Made by a program: the position numbers and the translations under genes. From Prochilodus magdalenae (lineage: Eukaryota; Chordata; Actinopteri; Characiformes; Prochilodontidae): a DNA stretch of 64,000 nucleotides. The notes under the pieces were generated by a model. That model saw nothing but the letters and a program-made list of their open reading frames with translations. It was not told the origin of the DNA and made no database searches. Shown here piece after piece: positions 1 through 12,425 of this stretch (positions within the stretch are counted from its first letter, which is position 1; each line of letters begins with the position of its first letter). The stretch lies in assembly GCA_024036415.1 (NCBI GenBank), contig JAMWET010000156.1, positions 124,001 through 188,000 of the forward strand, given 5' to 3'.

Positions 1-234
1 GAAGGGGATTTCAGGCGCTCTGCTTAGCGTTGTGCCTGAGGACACCTTTCCCCATGATAAAGCTGCAGTGAGTTGATTACTTCTTTAATAAGACTTCTAT
101 AACATATTTTTGTATTAAGTATTTCATTTTAAAAAATAAGTTCCTTCTGCATCTGCATTTCTAGTCCAGTACCAAATGGCTTGCTTTCTCTCTGCATTCT
201 CTGAACTACCGATTTTTAACAAGCCCCTGGGTTT

Positions 235-492
235 TTACAATGAATATATGCCAGCAGGAAGTTCACTCCTGCCGGCATCCCCTACCCTCACAGTCCTGGG
301 GCAAAGCACCAGCGTCTTGTGCTGAAAGTGCCTCAGATGCTTTACCTCCACAGACACGTCTTGCATGCTAAGCCAGCTGAAACTATCAGGATTCTCTCTT
401 AAATAAACAAGCATATCATCACTGTCCAGAGGAAAACCTGGGGTGTTGCCCATGAACTCTTCAACAAGACAATGCAGAGCCACATGCTGCAC
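235..492 (-). other. Exon-like open frame, unidentified product
   Basis: This 85-codon open frame has a balanced, protein-like composition (charged, aromatic and aliphatic residues mixed, with no low-complexity run), unlike most chance frames here. It opens with GTG rather than ATG, and an in-frame TAG lies two codons upstream, so it is not a complete gene. As an exon it would need the weak acceptor TGTGTGCAG just after that stop. A stronger acceptor-like TTTTATTTCACAG lies further upstream but would put the stop inside this frame. A GT-type donor such as CT/GTGAGG lies near the 3' end. I do not recognise the protein. It may be an internal exon, a decayed gene piece or chance. Confidence 0.25.
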
Positions 493-499
493 ACACTAC

Positions 500-3400
500 A
501 GAGTCATGCTGCCGTACTGTCTGCTGTGAAATAAAAGTCCAAGTAAATATGACACAGTTACGTTTTCAGATTTGGAGTTATAGAATTTTTACATACAGGG
601 CCAAATTATCTCCACTGCAATAGTTCTGGCTGTGTCCCTGGAGGGCCAGCCTGTGCTGTGAGGTATTTCTCTGTGACATACACTAAAGGCTATTTTTAGA
701 AGTCATGTCTGGACTCAGTTCTCTAATTTGGCCAGTAATATTTCTGCACATTGTAGGAAATTCCCAAAGACATCATTAGAGACTATTTGGAACGGATTAC
801 AGTGGCCTTTTTAGTCAGCTTATGGCCACGTCCTTTTGTAGATCATATTTTAGGGTCCCAGGCAAGTGCTAGTGCTGGTGGTTTGTGTGTGTGTGGTTGG
901 GTGTGGTGCAGACTCCTCCAGAGACAATATTTACCGGCCCAGCGTCCTCGTTCGAGATTTGTTACCCTAGACGCGCTATCAAAACACGTCACCATGAATC
1001 AAGCCGCAGCACTGAGCCATTTTTCCTTCCTCCAATCTCGTCCCTTTTCCCTCTGGGGACATCCTTCAAAACTCCCTCTCCCTGCGTCCTAGGCTCTCAG
1101 ATTGAGGGGGATACAGTTGGAGGGGGGTATACACTACCTGAACGTCCCAGCGGCCAGACTCCCTCAGGCAATGCTCGTCCCTGGAGATAGCTGAGAACAA
1201 GAGGGTTTATTATTAGCAGGAAGGCTTCGCTGCTGAAAATGCTGAGCTGGTAGAGAGCATCAGGCTTAGCTGCTCTTCCCCCCCTTGTGTTTTTTTATTT
1301 TAGTGTTTTTCATGCAGGTAACTGTAGGCTTGCATCAACTCGTCTTTCACCTTATTTTTGGTATGTTAACTTTTTCCAGTCTTGTTTAAAGTTCATGTTC
1401 TGCTATATCTGTGCTTTCTTTTCGGGCCACTTCTGTGAGGTGCAAAAGTACATGACATCAGCTTGTTAGGTAGCTACAAATTAGCATTGTGCAAACTGTG
1501 CCTAAATCATCTGAGAAACCTGGCTCAAACCCTGATACATGGTTGGGCTTTCTCAAACAGACTTGCATATCTGACACTGTATGGCATGGTTCCTTAAATC
1601 CGGCCCTGGAGTTCCACTGTCCAGCATGGCTTTTGTAGTTTAGCTGCTCAAAGACACCGGATGTAGCACCAGCAAATAATTGCCACCAACCAACCAAACG
1701 GTGCTGAACGCCAGCCCTCCAGGACTAAATTTACGGAACTACTGTATCCGTACATATGAACAGAATAGATGTTAACATATCTAAACAGTACAACAGTCCA
1801 TTTTCATATCTTACACTCTTGTACCAGCCTTATTTTTTTATCGCCTGGTCTGTAACTTTTCCATATCATTTTGAAGCTGCCCATGTTCCAACATGCTAGC
1901 GTTTTACTCTTCCTCCATGAGATGCAGCAGTAAATGATATCTGCACAGCGAAGCTGCTTAGCTAATAAGTAATGCTTGTACTGTCAAATTAGTGTCATGC
2001 TAACCGCATGCCTTAACCATCCCATAACTTCCTCAAACCATGTCAAGCTGTTAATCAGTGTCAAACAGACTTGCACACATTGCAAAGTCTGCATTGGCTG
2101 GCATGAATGGGCTAAGCCCTCCCTCTCCTTCACAGAAAGAAAAGCATCAAAATAAGGTTCACTTTTTGACATCCTCTTGTTTTACTTGCTGTTATGAAAT
2201 GAATAGGTGGCTATATTGGACATCTGTAGACTCAAGAACAATAGCGCTATCAAGAGGTCTTAATCTTTTCTACATCTCTGTACTGGTACTGCATCATCCA
2301 CTTCTGGGTTTTTATGCATCACTTCATGCATCGAATCCTCCAGCAATATGGTGATGCAATGTATCGTTAGAAATCTCGACATCCATTATTCACTACTCAT
2401 TATTCACAGAAGTTATGATCGTCTCATTTACAACATGAGCAACAAACAAGCAAACTCTTGCAGCTTTGCAAAAGCAGGTTTTGGCTGTGGCTCAGTTTCT
2501 GTAAGGTCAAGTAGACTAGCGAACCTAGAGGAATAAACTAAATCGATCCTTGTAGAGATCTATAAGTCAGGTGGAAGGAAACTGCTCCATTCGGGTCTCT
2601 GCTACTCTGTCTCAGTTATTCCTATAATCATTCTGTTTAAATGTGAGCCAGCTCACGGCCATAAGCCAAAGCAGGTTGGAGCAGCGCCCCATTTCGTTTC
2701 TAGAAGGAGGAACTTGGATGCCGACATTTAGGAGGTTAATAGACAGCACTAGTCCAGCACTAGTCAAGATCAGTTCCCAAATAAGAGAATGACAAGACTG
2801 AGCCAAAGTTAAAGCAAGACTGCTATATGGCTAAATGATATACAAAGACAAAGGGTGACTAAAGGTGGTATAGAATGCATCTGGTCAAGGTGAAAAATAC
2901 CCCAATGCATCTCTACAAGCCTATTTACCCTGGGAATTGCCCGTTTTCTCTATTTTGATAAGCTCATGAATAATCTGATGAGCTCTGCTCTGATTGGCTG
3001 GTTTATAGCATGACAACACGATGATCACACAGAAGCAGCATGGTAAAATAGACACAGACAGGTAGAAAATATATACACAGAGATCTCTGGCCTCACACCA
3101 TGTAGTCAGCTATCCTAGTTACTTGAAACTTGCTAGTTGCTAGCGTGACCTACACTACCTATTGGCTTTCCATCTGGACATCAACACAGAGTAGAATAAA
3201 GTTGTTTCTGAAACCTTCAGTCCACCATAATCTGCTTTAACCAGCAAACAATCACACAGCATGGATGCGACTTATAGGCTGGGGTCGCTAATAAGGGTGG
3301 AGCTATTGCTGCCTGGTACTGTCCCATTTTAAGAAGCTGCCAGGTGCAAACTAACAGCTTTGAATTAAAGTTGTCCAGAGTCTTGTTGGCTTCACAATTC

Positions 3401-4820
3401 ACTTATCATATACAAGGCTTTTAGAGTTATGTAATTTAATCTAACTCCTCTGTTGACCAAATTAAATCATAATGTAACAACGGGAAAGACCCCATAAATG
3501 ACATGACAGTGAACAATGTGAGAAGAGCTTAAGCAGATTTCCTGATGGTTGACTTTAAGGCTGTATTTTTAACCATTTATATATTTTATCAACTTGCACT
3601 TTCATGTTCTTGCCAGTACTGGACCGTTCCCTGGACACATTTGTACTCACAGTGTTTCACTACATGCTACGTTTTCCTGACTTGTAAAACTACATGACAC
3701 CAGCTTGTTGAGAAACAATTTAAACCTCCTCATTAGAAATGTATGGGAAAAGGGCCTGTTCTATATTTAAAGCATTGCTTGGTAAGGGGAAGTAGTGGGG
3801 GGGTTGCTAGGGTTTCAGGCAACCCACTGCGTGAGCACACAGAGTGTGAGAGTGTAAGGTAATGTTACTGATGGCAAAGGAACCAGCTTTTGTTGGCGAA
3901 GGAAATCTGCGATTGTTTTAGGTATGTATGCGTAAGTGGAGCAGACTAAGTGCAGTAAAAGTAAAGAGGCTGTAATGTATTGCCACACTAGAATGCAACC
4001 GGGGGAAGGAAAAGGAGCGGATGAGGAAAGGGTGAGGAAGCGAGGGAGTTGCATAGATGAATAACTACATAAATGCACTGAAGCGAATGCTCTACTGTCA
4101 GTAGGATGCACAGCGCCCCCTGTGTTTTTCCAAAGCCATTTGCATACAGTGCAGTAGAACAAGTGGCAAAGAGCTACACCATTACTGTCCATACTAGGAC
4201 CTAATCCAACGCTCCGGGGGAGCGGACTGCAGCACCGTGGAGTTCATTCAGTTTAGTTCAGTGGATACTTCCAGTCCTAAAATCACCACATTCAAAGCCA
4301 CTGTAAAATCTTATATCTGTACCCACAACAACTGAACAAATGCCACTAATAAAGGGTGGGTTCCTGCGTATAACACAGATACATTATTATATTTATCATT
4401 ATCACACAAAAAACCCTGAAGTGACTACAATATCTAGTGACCGCTGACTGAAAGTTCTCAGTCCATAGCTGCTTAGTAGCAGCAGCCTAGTATAAACAGC
4501 TACTTGGTGGATTTATTGTTTACAGCTTTTTGCTATGAACTATAACTCTAATGATTGTTTTAATTATGCATTATAGTATGTTTTGTGTTGTTGGCACTTT
4601 AAAGTCACTTTACAACCACGACAACTCAAAGACATGTAGCCAAGCAGCCTGGACAAGTTTGGTGTCTGAAGTCAGCTTCTTTAGTTTTACACTAGAGCTA
4701 AAAGGCTAAGCTAACAAATAATGGAAATACACAGCTCTGTGTCAGACTGCACAGCAAATAGAGCAAAACGAACGTATCTCAATGTCAAAGAGCAATGAAT
4801 TGTGATCTCATCATCTACAG
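500..4820. other. Unique sequence, no supported gene
   Basis: About 4.3 kb of AT-leaning, mostly single-copy sequence. Short open frames occur on both strands, but none has a recognisable domain or a convincing exon structure. Two loosely similar tracts end in a shared TACATGACAYCAGCTTGTT phrase (near 1450-1468 and 3692-3710). They may be old copies of an unidentified dispersed repeat. Nothing else stands out. Confidence 0.5.
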
Positions 4821-4824
4821 CATA

Positions 4825-5570
4825 TGATATTATTAAAGGGAATCCAAAGAAACCTCTGCATGCGAGAGACAAGGCTTATAACCAACACTGGATGGCCATG
4901 ATCTTCAGGCCCTCAGACAGCACAGCATTTCTCAGACAAACAGACACAGTGGAAATCACTGCATGGACTACTGTCTGTGAACACCATTTGTTGCTACACC
5001 CACAAATAAAACTTAAAGAGGAAACCAGATACAAACAGATCCAGGAACTAACCAGAGTTGTTATTAAATCAACAGTTTTAATTCTTTTTGTAAATCATTG
5101 GTGGAGTGTCCTCCAGGCTAAAGAAGAGCAGGACCATTTGTCTTGTTATCAGCTAGCAAAAGCCAGTAATATGGGAGTGCATTAGTGCACATGGCATGGG
5201 TGATTTGGACATCTGTTAAGGCCGAATGCATGCTGCCTCCAGATGGCGTCTTTTTCAGGCAACAATACAATGCCAAACCACATTCTGCGTGGATTCCAAC
5301 ATGGCTCTGTAGTACAAGAGTGCGGGTGCTAAACTGACCTGTCTGCAGACCAGTGTTGTTAAAATGTAGAGGTAATGTAACACAGTGGTAAACATGAACC
5401 CTTGAAACCTCTATGAAAACGTGTTGCTGGCATCAAAATTGACATATATGTTTTACAGTTCAGATGTTGTCCTTGTACTATAATCAATTAAATGCAGAGT
5501 TTAAATGATGTGCAATTAAAATTTTTATTCTGCACAATGTCCTAATATTTTTGGAAACAGGTTGTGCCAT
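4825..5570 (+). mobile_element. Tc1/mariner-like transposon relic, family A, copy 1
   Basis: A decayed DNA transposon in the sense direction. The order of recognisable pieces matches a fish Tc1-like element I recall: a helix-turn-helix region (4825-4930), a stretch ending in CTACACCCACAAAT (about 4994), then a jump to the C-terminal part with CAACAATACAATGCCAAACC (about 5259), the end-of-gene phrase GTAACACAGTGGTAAACATG (about 5376), and a terminal region running to about 5570. The middle of the transposase, including much of the catalytic core, is deleted. Frames are broken, so no product is expected. The 127-codon frame at 4802-5185 crosses this relic in an unrelated phase. Related copies lie at 7665-8355 (opposite strand) and 45100-45800. 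Confidence 0.75.
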
Positions 5571-5820
5571 GATTTGAGGTGAGTATGCCATGATTTAGAC
5601 ACTGCAGAATGCTAACTGGTATAGCATTAGCTTCCATTATTTTTAGCTACATAAGCTTCTTAGCTCCGATGCAAAACTAAAACAGAAAGCCAGAGACATT
5701 GTAAATGTCTTGCCTGATTGACCACATATGATCCATCTTACTGCTTCATTTCCATGCCCTTCTTGAGCTGAATCAGCCTGTTACAAGCAGGGTAAAGGCT
5801 AAACTGTCCAGTGTTGCTGC

Positions 5821-6606
5821 CCTACTGGATGTGGGTTTGGCCTACTGGATGTGGGTTTGACCTACTGGATGTGGGTTTTCCCTACTGGAAATGGGTTTGA
5901 CCTACTGGATGTGGGTTTGACCTACTGGATGTGGGTTTGACCTACTGGATGTGGGTTTGGCCTACTGGATGTGGGTTTGGCCTACTGGATGTGGGTTTGA
6001 CCTACTGGATGTGGGTTTGGCCTACTGGATGTGGGTTTGACCTACTGGATGTGGCCTACTACTGGATGTGGGTTTGGCCTACTGGATGTGGGTTTGACCT
6101 ACTGGATGTGGGTTTGACCTACTGGATGTGGGTTTGGCCTACTGGATGTGGGTTTGACCTACTGGATGTGGGTTTGCCCTACTGGATGTGGGTTTGACCT
6201 ACTGGACCTACTGGCGGATGTGGGTTTGCCCCTGGATGTGGGTTTGACCTCTGGATGGTTGACCTACTGGATGTGGGTTTGACCTACTGGATGTGGGTTT
6301 GACCTACTGGATGTGGGTTTGGCCTACTGGATGTGGGTTTGACCTACTGGATGTGGGTTTGCCCTACTGGATGTGGGTTTGACCTACTGGATGTGGGTTT
6401 TCCCTACTGGAAATGGGGTTGACCTACTGGATGTGGGTTTGGCCTACTGGATGTGGGTTTGCCCTACTGGATGTGGGTTTGGCCTACTGGATGTGGGGTT
6501 GACCTACTGGATGTGGGGTTGACCTACTGGACGTGGGTTTGGCCTACTGGATGTGGGTTTGCCCTACTGGATGTGGGTTTGCCCTACTGGATGTGGGTTT
6601 GGCCTA
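5821..6606. repeat. 20-bp minisatellite, about 39 units
   Basis: Head-to-tail array of a 20-bp unit, CCTACTGGATGTGGGTTTGR, where the last base and the next first base vary (GG/GA/GC junctions). Most units are near-identical. Register breaks at about 6051-6065 and 6190-6265 come from small duplications and deletions. A distinctive variant pair (TTTTCCCTACTGGAAATGGG) appears near both 5877 and 6398, showing that a multi-unit block was copied within the array. Because 20 is not a multiple of 3, any stop-free frame reads a 20-residue period. The open frames here are by-products of the repeat. Confidence 0.97.
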
Positions 6607-7664
6607 AAGCTGCAAACAAACACGTACGGATTCTAGCCTGGCTGCCTAACACTGTGTATAAGCCTCAAACACAGCCAAAAGTGGATGACTCCTGATCGCA
6701 CCGCTGCTTATTACAGTGTCTCTCTCATGTTCAGAGGTGAAGCAGGAGGGTCTTGAGAGCCACTAGTGTAAGCAGTAAGGAAATAGAGGCTGTCCTCAGA
6801 ATTAAGTAGGCTGAGGCGTCTGCAGATTTTGGAGGTTAACCAGCGCTAACAGGGTCTTTGCTCCTAAAAAGAAGGGTGGGTTTGATTGCTATAGATGATA
6901 CTGGACAGGGAGCACTTAACCTGCTAATGCTAAGAGCAGGGATCTGGACAAAGGTAGGGATCAAGAGGAGCTAATCAAATTGAGGCTGCATTAACAAGGG
7001 CAGAGTCTAAGACGAAAACAAAGTGGTGACAATGAGATGGCAGCATAAGAGCTTACGTGTGTGTTTGTGTGCCACAGAGATTGATGGCACCGAGGTAGAG
7101 CTTCGGAGGCTGTTTGGATCCGTCAGCACTCTTCCTCAAGGTTCTAGTAATGAACAGATAGAGCTGCTATCATCGGCGTGTTAAAAAGATGACAGGGGCT
7201 TTTCATCACCATGACGCCTTATTAAAGCTAGCCAAATAACGCTGCCATGCAAGAGGAGTTCAAAACTAGTAAGGCTTTTTAAGTGTGTTACTGCAGTAAG
7301 CATGCACCACTGCCAGCCGGGCCCACTCCCCACGCCACCACAGTAACCCCTACTCAAAGCATTCTGGTGACTTAGGTTTGTTGCCATTGCCTCCACTGGC
7401 TACTGTCTCTTCTTTATGTCCTCACATGGGAAATACAGTCGGTACAGTCTGTGACATCTTCCACATGCTGCAGCAGACTGAGCTGTTCCTCACTTTCGAA
7501 AATTTGAGAATAACAAGGATTGAGCAGGCTACCTGTGATAATGAAAGACACTGCCAGCTTGTTATCTACTGCAGGCTGCAGTCCTCCACCAGATTGAAAC
7601 CCACTAAAGAATGCTGCCCACTCTCCTTTGTCCTTTTTTTTTTCGTATTGAAATGCACCAAATG
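6607..7664. other. Unique sequence, nothing identified
   Basis: About 1.06 kb between the 20-bp array and the next transposon relic. It holds no recognisable repeat, RNA or coding signal. A 71-codon minus-strand frame (7181-7396) and the left part of a plus-strand frame starting at 7378 look like chance frames. Confidence 0.5.
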
Positions 7665-8355
7665 TCTTCAGTGTCTAACAGGTCGGGGCTGCACTGGCCA
7701 GTTTAGCACCCAGACTCTTTTACTACGGATCCAGGCTGTAGGGGTTTGGCATAGTCTTGCTGAAATATGAAAGACCTACCCTGAAAAACAGACATTGCCT
7801 GGATGGTAGCATACGTTCCTCCAGTACATAGTATTTAACATTAATGGTGAGTTCAACAATGTGCAAGTCACTCATACCATATGCACTAATGTCCTAATGC
7901 CAAAACCATCAGAGATGCTAAGCAGTGACAACAAGCGGGATGGGCCCTTTCCTCTTTAGCCAGGAGGTCCCCACAAACAATTCCCAGTTTGATTTGTTGG
8001 ACCACCAAACACGTTTCCATTTCACCTTGGTTCATCTTAAAAGAGATGGGCCCAGAGAAAGCGGCGGTGCTTCTGGGGTCTTTACCTAGTTTCTTCTTTG
8101 CATGGTAGTGTTTTACCTTTGATTTGTGACGCAGTGATGAACTCTGTTACCAGATACTGGTTTTGGGAAGTGTTCCTGATCGCCATGCATGACTAGCACT
8201 ACAGAATCATGTCTGTTTGTAATGCAGTGCTGCATGAAGGTCAGAAGATCCGTTTAATTTTGGGCCTTGTCCCTTGCATAAAGAGACTTCTACAGGTTCT
8301 CTGAATCTTCTAATGATGGTGTGTAGTGTTGATGATGAAATCGTGATATTTTACA
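7665..8355 (-). mobile_element. Tc1/mariner-like transposon relic, family A, copy 2
   Basis: Antisense copy of the family seen at 4825-5570. Reading the plus strand, the tell-tale phrases are GGCATAGTCTTGCTGAAATATG (7747 onward, given only as a landmark), CTGGATGGTAGCATACGTT (7799), TCAGAGATGCTAAG (about 7909), CACGTTTCCATTTCACCTTGG (8010 region, opposite the catalytic WTDAKW-like stretch) and TCTGAATCTTCTAATGATGG (8302), which is the helix-turn-helix region. The order is C-terminus to N-terminus, confirming the minus strand. Ends and the extreme C-terminus are missing, frames are broken, and no inverted terminal repeat is clear. It is inactive. Confidence 0.7.
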
Positions 8356-11300
8356 CTAATAAACTTTACTCTTGAATTGTTGTACTATAGGTCTGTGCAT
8401 TTCCCTCCGCATCTAAATCTCTGAAAGACTCTGTCTCTCTGAGATGCTATTTTATTCGGCTGTTGCCAATAAACCTGATTAGTTGTGAGATGCTCTACAA
8501 GGTGTTTTTAGCATCATCCAACTTTACCAGTCTTATGTTTCCCATGTCCCAGAATTTGCATTGCTGGTATTAAATACAAAATGGACATATATAATACATA
8601 TTTCAACATTTATTTTCAACATTTAATGTATCATCTTTGTTCACGTAACTGATTTTGACGTCATTGTATTTTGTTTGTTATTTATTCTCATATACATATA
8701 GTAGAAGTTCAAATATATCCCAAAGCCTTTCATATCTTCCTCAAGCTTCATGGTTTAGTTTTCCATTATTACATAATCGATTTAATCAATGGATTTACCC
8801 CTTACAAAATAACTGGATTCATGTGTTTTAAAGAAAGTTCCCCAAAGACTATTCAAACCACATCATCTAAAATTCATTAAGAAATGCCACACTGTAAAAG
8901 TTTCAGCCAAATCATTGATGTGAGCCAATGTAAAAATCTACTCGTAAATTATTCAGCAGATCACCAAGGGGTGGAAACTTCCTTAGATAAAAATATAATT
9001 AAGTAACTCATCTGCAGTGAAAGAGTTCAGCGTGCGATATTGCTCACAGGTCAGCCTGCATGAAGACGTGGACAGCGGTCCGGTGTGTCTTTATGATCGC
9101 AGCCTGCAGGTTCTGTCAGGACCTCATCTAGAAAAGGTCACAGCATAAAGAGACAGTGCTCCCTGCCAACTGCTCAATCACTACACGTAAAGTCGGAAGC
9201 TGCTTCACAAGCAGAAAGCACAAGGGATATAGGGGTTAGACTGAAATAACGAACAACTGTGGCTAGATTTGGATTTGCTGTTGAACATAACAGCAAAGGA
9301 AGACAAAAGAAAGACCAAGCAGCAATGATAGCAAAAAAGCAAAACTGCCATTAGCAGCGCAGCAAGTGATTTTAATTCATTATTTTTAATCAAATTCAAC
9401 AAATATATTCTCAATGTCTGCTTTGTGTGCATGGGGGAAGAAAAACCAGTGTTGGTCCACAGCCCTGGATCGGAAAATGGGAAATAAACAGAGCGGCTTG
9501 GACAGAGTATTACAACACTCTTCCAGCCAATCAGTAACAGGGTTTGTGCTTGTGCACAGGACAGAGGGAAGGGGAGGGGCTACATGCTTTACTCTGACCA
9601 ATAACATTTGAAAAAGAGCCGTGTTAACACCAGTAAGACATTTCATTGGTCAAAAGACCTTTAAAGAGTTGAAGGGAAGCTGAAGTTAGCTTCCTATTTG
9701 CCAGAATCTTTTTTCCCAATTTTCCCATTTTAGGGTAAATGCTGCCGCAGTGACATTCGAACACACAAGGGACCTAAATGTAACTGCGTTTAAGGTGGAA
9801 TGGAAAATCCTTGACAAATAGGTCAGCATGATTTCATCCTGTTTGCAATGCTTGTGATAGAAAACAAGTTAGCATTGCAGACAGTATGCTAGCTCGAAAC
9901 CTAGCTAATTGTAGTTTCATCACCTGCTGTGTAGTTTCATAACCGCTCTAATGTTATATCATGGTATTTATCCGTATAAGCGTCCCATAGGGTTTTATGG
10001 GCATGAAGATCTAAAAAAACAGTGGTTGGCCTTCGCAATGAGGGGGCAGTTCTGAAGGAGCAGTGAAGGCAAGGCTGTGCTTGTTTTTAAATCTGTCAGT
10101 ATTTAATTCGTCCACTCTTCACTTTTATGCGCTGCACTGTGCCTTTAACTTTTCCATCATTCCAGTCTTAAAACTAACCACTTACAGCTGCGTTCTCCCA
10201 ACTAAAACTGTTCCCAAAGGAGTCACTAACATCTCAGATGTGGAGTAATGTTTATGTACTGTTGAGTATAAGGCTGAAACTCGAATGGCTCCCTGTGTCC
10301 TATATAGTTCTCTACGGAACTAATGAAATTCTGGCTAATGCTCCCAAATACTGCAGTGTCTGCAATAGGGACTGAACTGCATACTAATGGCTGAATCCCA
10401 AATGACTGCTTGTTAGTTTTGAGCATGAATGAAAGGCTGACTAGAAACCATGTACCTGAGCACTGAAGGAAAGTTAGGGGAACACCTGAACTGGCCCTTT
10501 CACCAAAATGTCCTGAAGCTGTAATCCTACCTTCTTATCCACCCCACCCTGTTTTCATATCTGACATCATGTATGAGTCCAACACAATCAACAGCCCACT
10601 AGATTTTGGGCAGGCTTTTGCCAGTGGCCACTGGCTTATCTTTCTTTCCTCTGTATGATCCTGGTACCTCTGATTCATCTACCTGGTAAACTAACTCTAC
10701 TTTTATCATGGCTACATTACCTGGTGATGCCCAGAGGAGGATGGGTCTTACTTCCTCTTAGCGTTTCTTTGTCATGAAATTTGATTCAGTTACCTGGACT
10801 ATGTCTTATATGCCAATTCAATGCCATTTTATTGGTTACTCATTCCAAACTTAAACATGTGTCCACTGTAAACATGCCTACTTGCATCCTACAGTAGTGT
10901 CACAGTAGTCTGTGGAGTGAGACTGTACAGTTTAAATCTATTTACTGTTTAAATACCAGGTAAATCCCATTGTGATGATGCATCTTGAAGCTGGGGGACA
11001 ATTTGGAAAACTACACCTGACTTTAGGTGGATATTATAGGGAGAGGTGCTTTGAAATGTTTCCATTTTTCATTAGCTTGTGAATTTAAAAGATAAGCAGA
11101 TAGTAATGTTACTGATAGTAGGCTTGATATCCTCTTAAAGCTGAGCAACTGTGGGAACTGCTTTTAAATTATCAATACAATGGAGTGAATGGATTGGTCA
11201 AATGACAGAAATGGGCAACAAGCTACAAACTGTGGTTAGCAAAGTAGCTACCAGTCTACAGATAGTTTTACAAACACCTGGATGCTAATAAGGCTATTCT

Positions 11301-11599
11301 TATTTTAGGTGTCCAGTACAACATACTGAATAATGCATATGAGCGGTAAGTGCATACTTTCTAAGCATTTTAAATTCCAAATTGGCTGAACACTGTAGGA
11401 ATTACTACCCTTTTCGTACATTGCCCCCTTTTTAAGGGCCCCAGCATAACTGGATTGTGGGATACTGGGCTGTTTTGTGGTCAGATGTGTTATTTATTAA
11501 TTATTTTACTTACCAGTAAGTTGGTCAAAGATCTAGAAGTGTGGAATCTGCTGCTGTTAAGTCTCAATATGTAGTCCAAGCAGCGTCACTGTCTGTAAA
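8356..11599. other. Mostly unique sequence with a CCAAT cluster
   Basis: About 3.2 kb with no recognisable gene or mobile element. The only organised signal is the CCAAT/GC-box cluster at 9520-9655, listed separately. The small open frames around 9205-9646 overlap each other on both strands and look like chance. Confidence 0.5.
9520..9655. promoter_or_regulatory. CCAAT-box cluster with GC box (candidate)
   Basis: Two forward CCAAT motifs (9527-9531 in AGCCAATCAG; 9598-9602 in TGACCAATAA) and one reverse ATTGG (9645-9649) bracket a GC-box-like GGGGAGGGGC (9571-9580). NF-Y binds CCAAT, and KLF/Sp proteins bind GC boxes, often at such spacing in vertebrate promoters. No TATA box or first exon is evident nearby, so this may be an enhancer, a TATA-less promoter or coincidence. 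Confidence 0.22.
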
Positions 11600-12425
11600 G
11601 CAAGCCTGAAAAATAAAAATAAACCCATCAGAGAGTCTGCAAAAGCGTTACATGGGCCAAACCAAGTACATGTTGGTCAGCTCAGAAACACAACGTCCCA
11701 GAAGACCACAAAAAACCCTTCAAATCAAGAACAGCCTATTTGTGTCTAGATCAACAATCAAGAAGAGAACAAACCAGAGTAAATACAGGGGGGTTACCAC
11801 AAGACACAACAGTTAATACAAGACACATTACCCAAAACCATGTATGTACAGTTCTGAGATCTTTTGGACAGACCATGATTAACATGTACCAGAATGATAG
11901 GAAGATAAGAGGAAAAAAGGAACTGCTTGTGGCCTAAAGCATACACGCATAGCTGCCAGTGGATTGGCTTTCTGTATTGTATCAACCTTGTGATGGCTGA
12001 CAAAAGCAGCAGCGTGAATTCTGAGGTGTGCACGATACTATCTGCTCATATTCAACCTAATGCTTCAACAGTGCTTCACAGCGCAGATGGACAATGACCT
12101 GAAGCACACTCACTGCAAAAGCATCCCAAGTCTTTTATAAGGAACAGAGGAGGAATGTTCTGCCGTGGCCGAGTCAGTCACCTGACCTCAATCCAATCAA
12201 GCCCAGATTGCACTTAGTGAATGCAAATCTGAAGGTAAAACGCCTCAGGAGCAAGCAGGAACTGAAGACAGCTGCAGGGAAGGTCTGATAGAGCATCGTC
12301 AGGGAAGAAACTTAATGTCCTGGGGTATTAGTCTTCAGGCAGTCATTGACAGGCAGTATGACATAAGACAACATAATTTATGTCTTTGTACTTCGTCCAA
12401 TTACTTCCAAGCCCCTAGGAATGGG
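11600..12425 (+). mobile_element. Tc1/mariner-like transposon relic, family B
   Basis: A long but decayed sense-strand transposon copy. From 5' to 3' it shows a helix-turn-helix region (CCATCAGAGAGTCTGC, about 11625), a phrase CAGAAGACCACAAAAAACCC typical of the linker (about 11698), the stretch around the second catalytic acid (CATGTACCAGAATGATAGG, 11883), and the third-acid region. The last translates at 12166-12198 as WPSQSPDLNPI, the standard Tc1 SPDLNPIE motif with the catalytic Glu changed by a following indel. A C-terminal segment with AAGCAGGAACTGAAGACAGC (about 12254) runs into GTCCAATTACTTCCAAGCCC (12397) near the 3' end. Several indels break the frame. It is the best preserved transposase relic in the window and cannot encode a working enzyme. 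Confidence 0.85.

Noticed and set aside
3815..4192. 125-codon minus-strand open frame
   Set aside because: No recognisable domain or splice context; composition fits a chance frame.
4802..5185. 127-codon open frame as a gene
   Set aside because: It overlaps the family A transposon relic in a phase that does not match the transposase.
5931..6695. Trp/Gly/Val-rich periodic proteins
   Set aside because: They are reading-throughs of the 20-bp array; no start context, splice signal or relation to a known protein.
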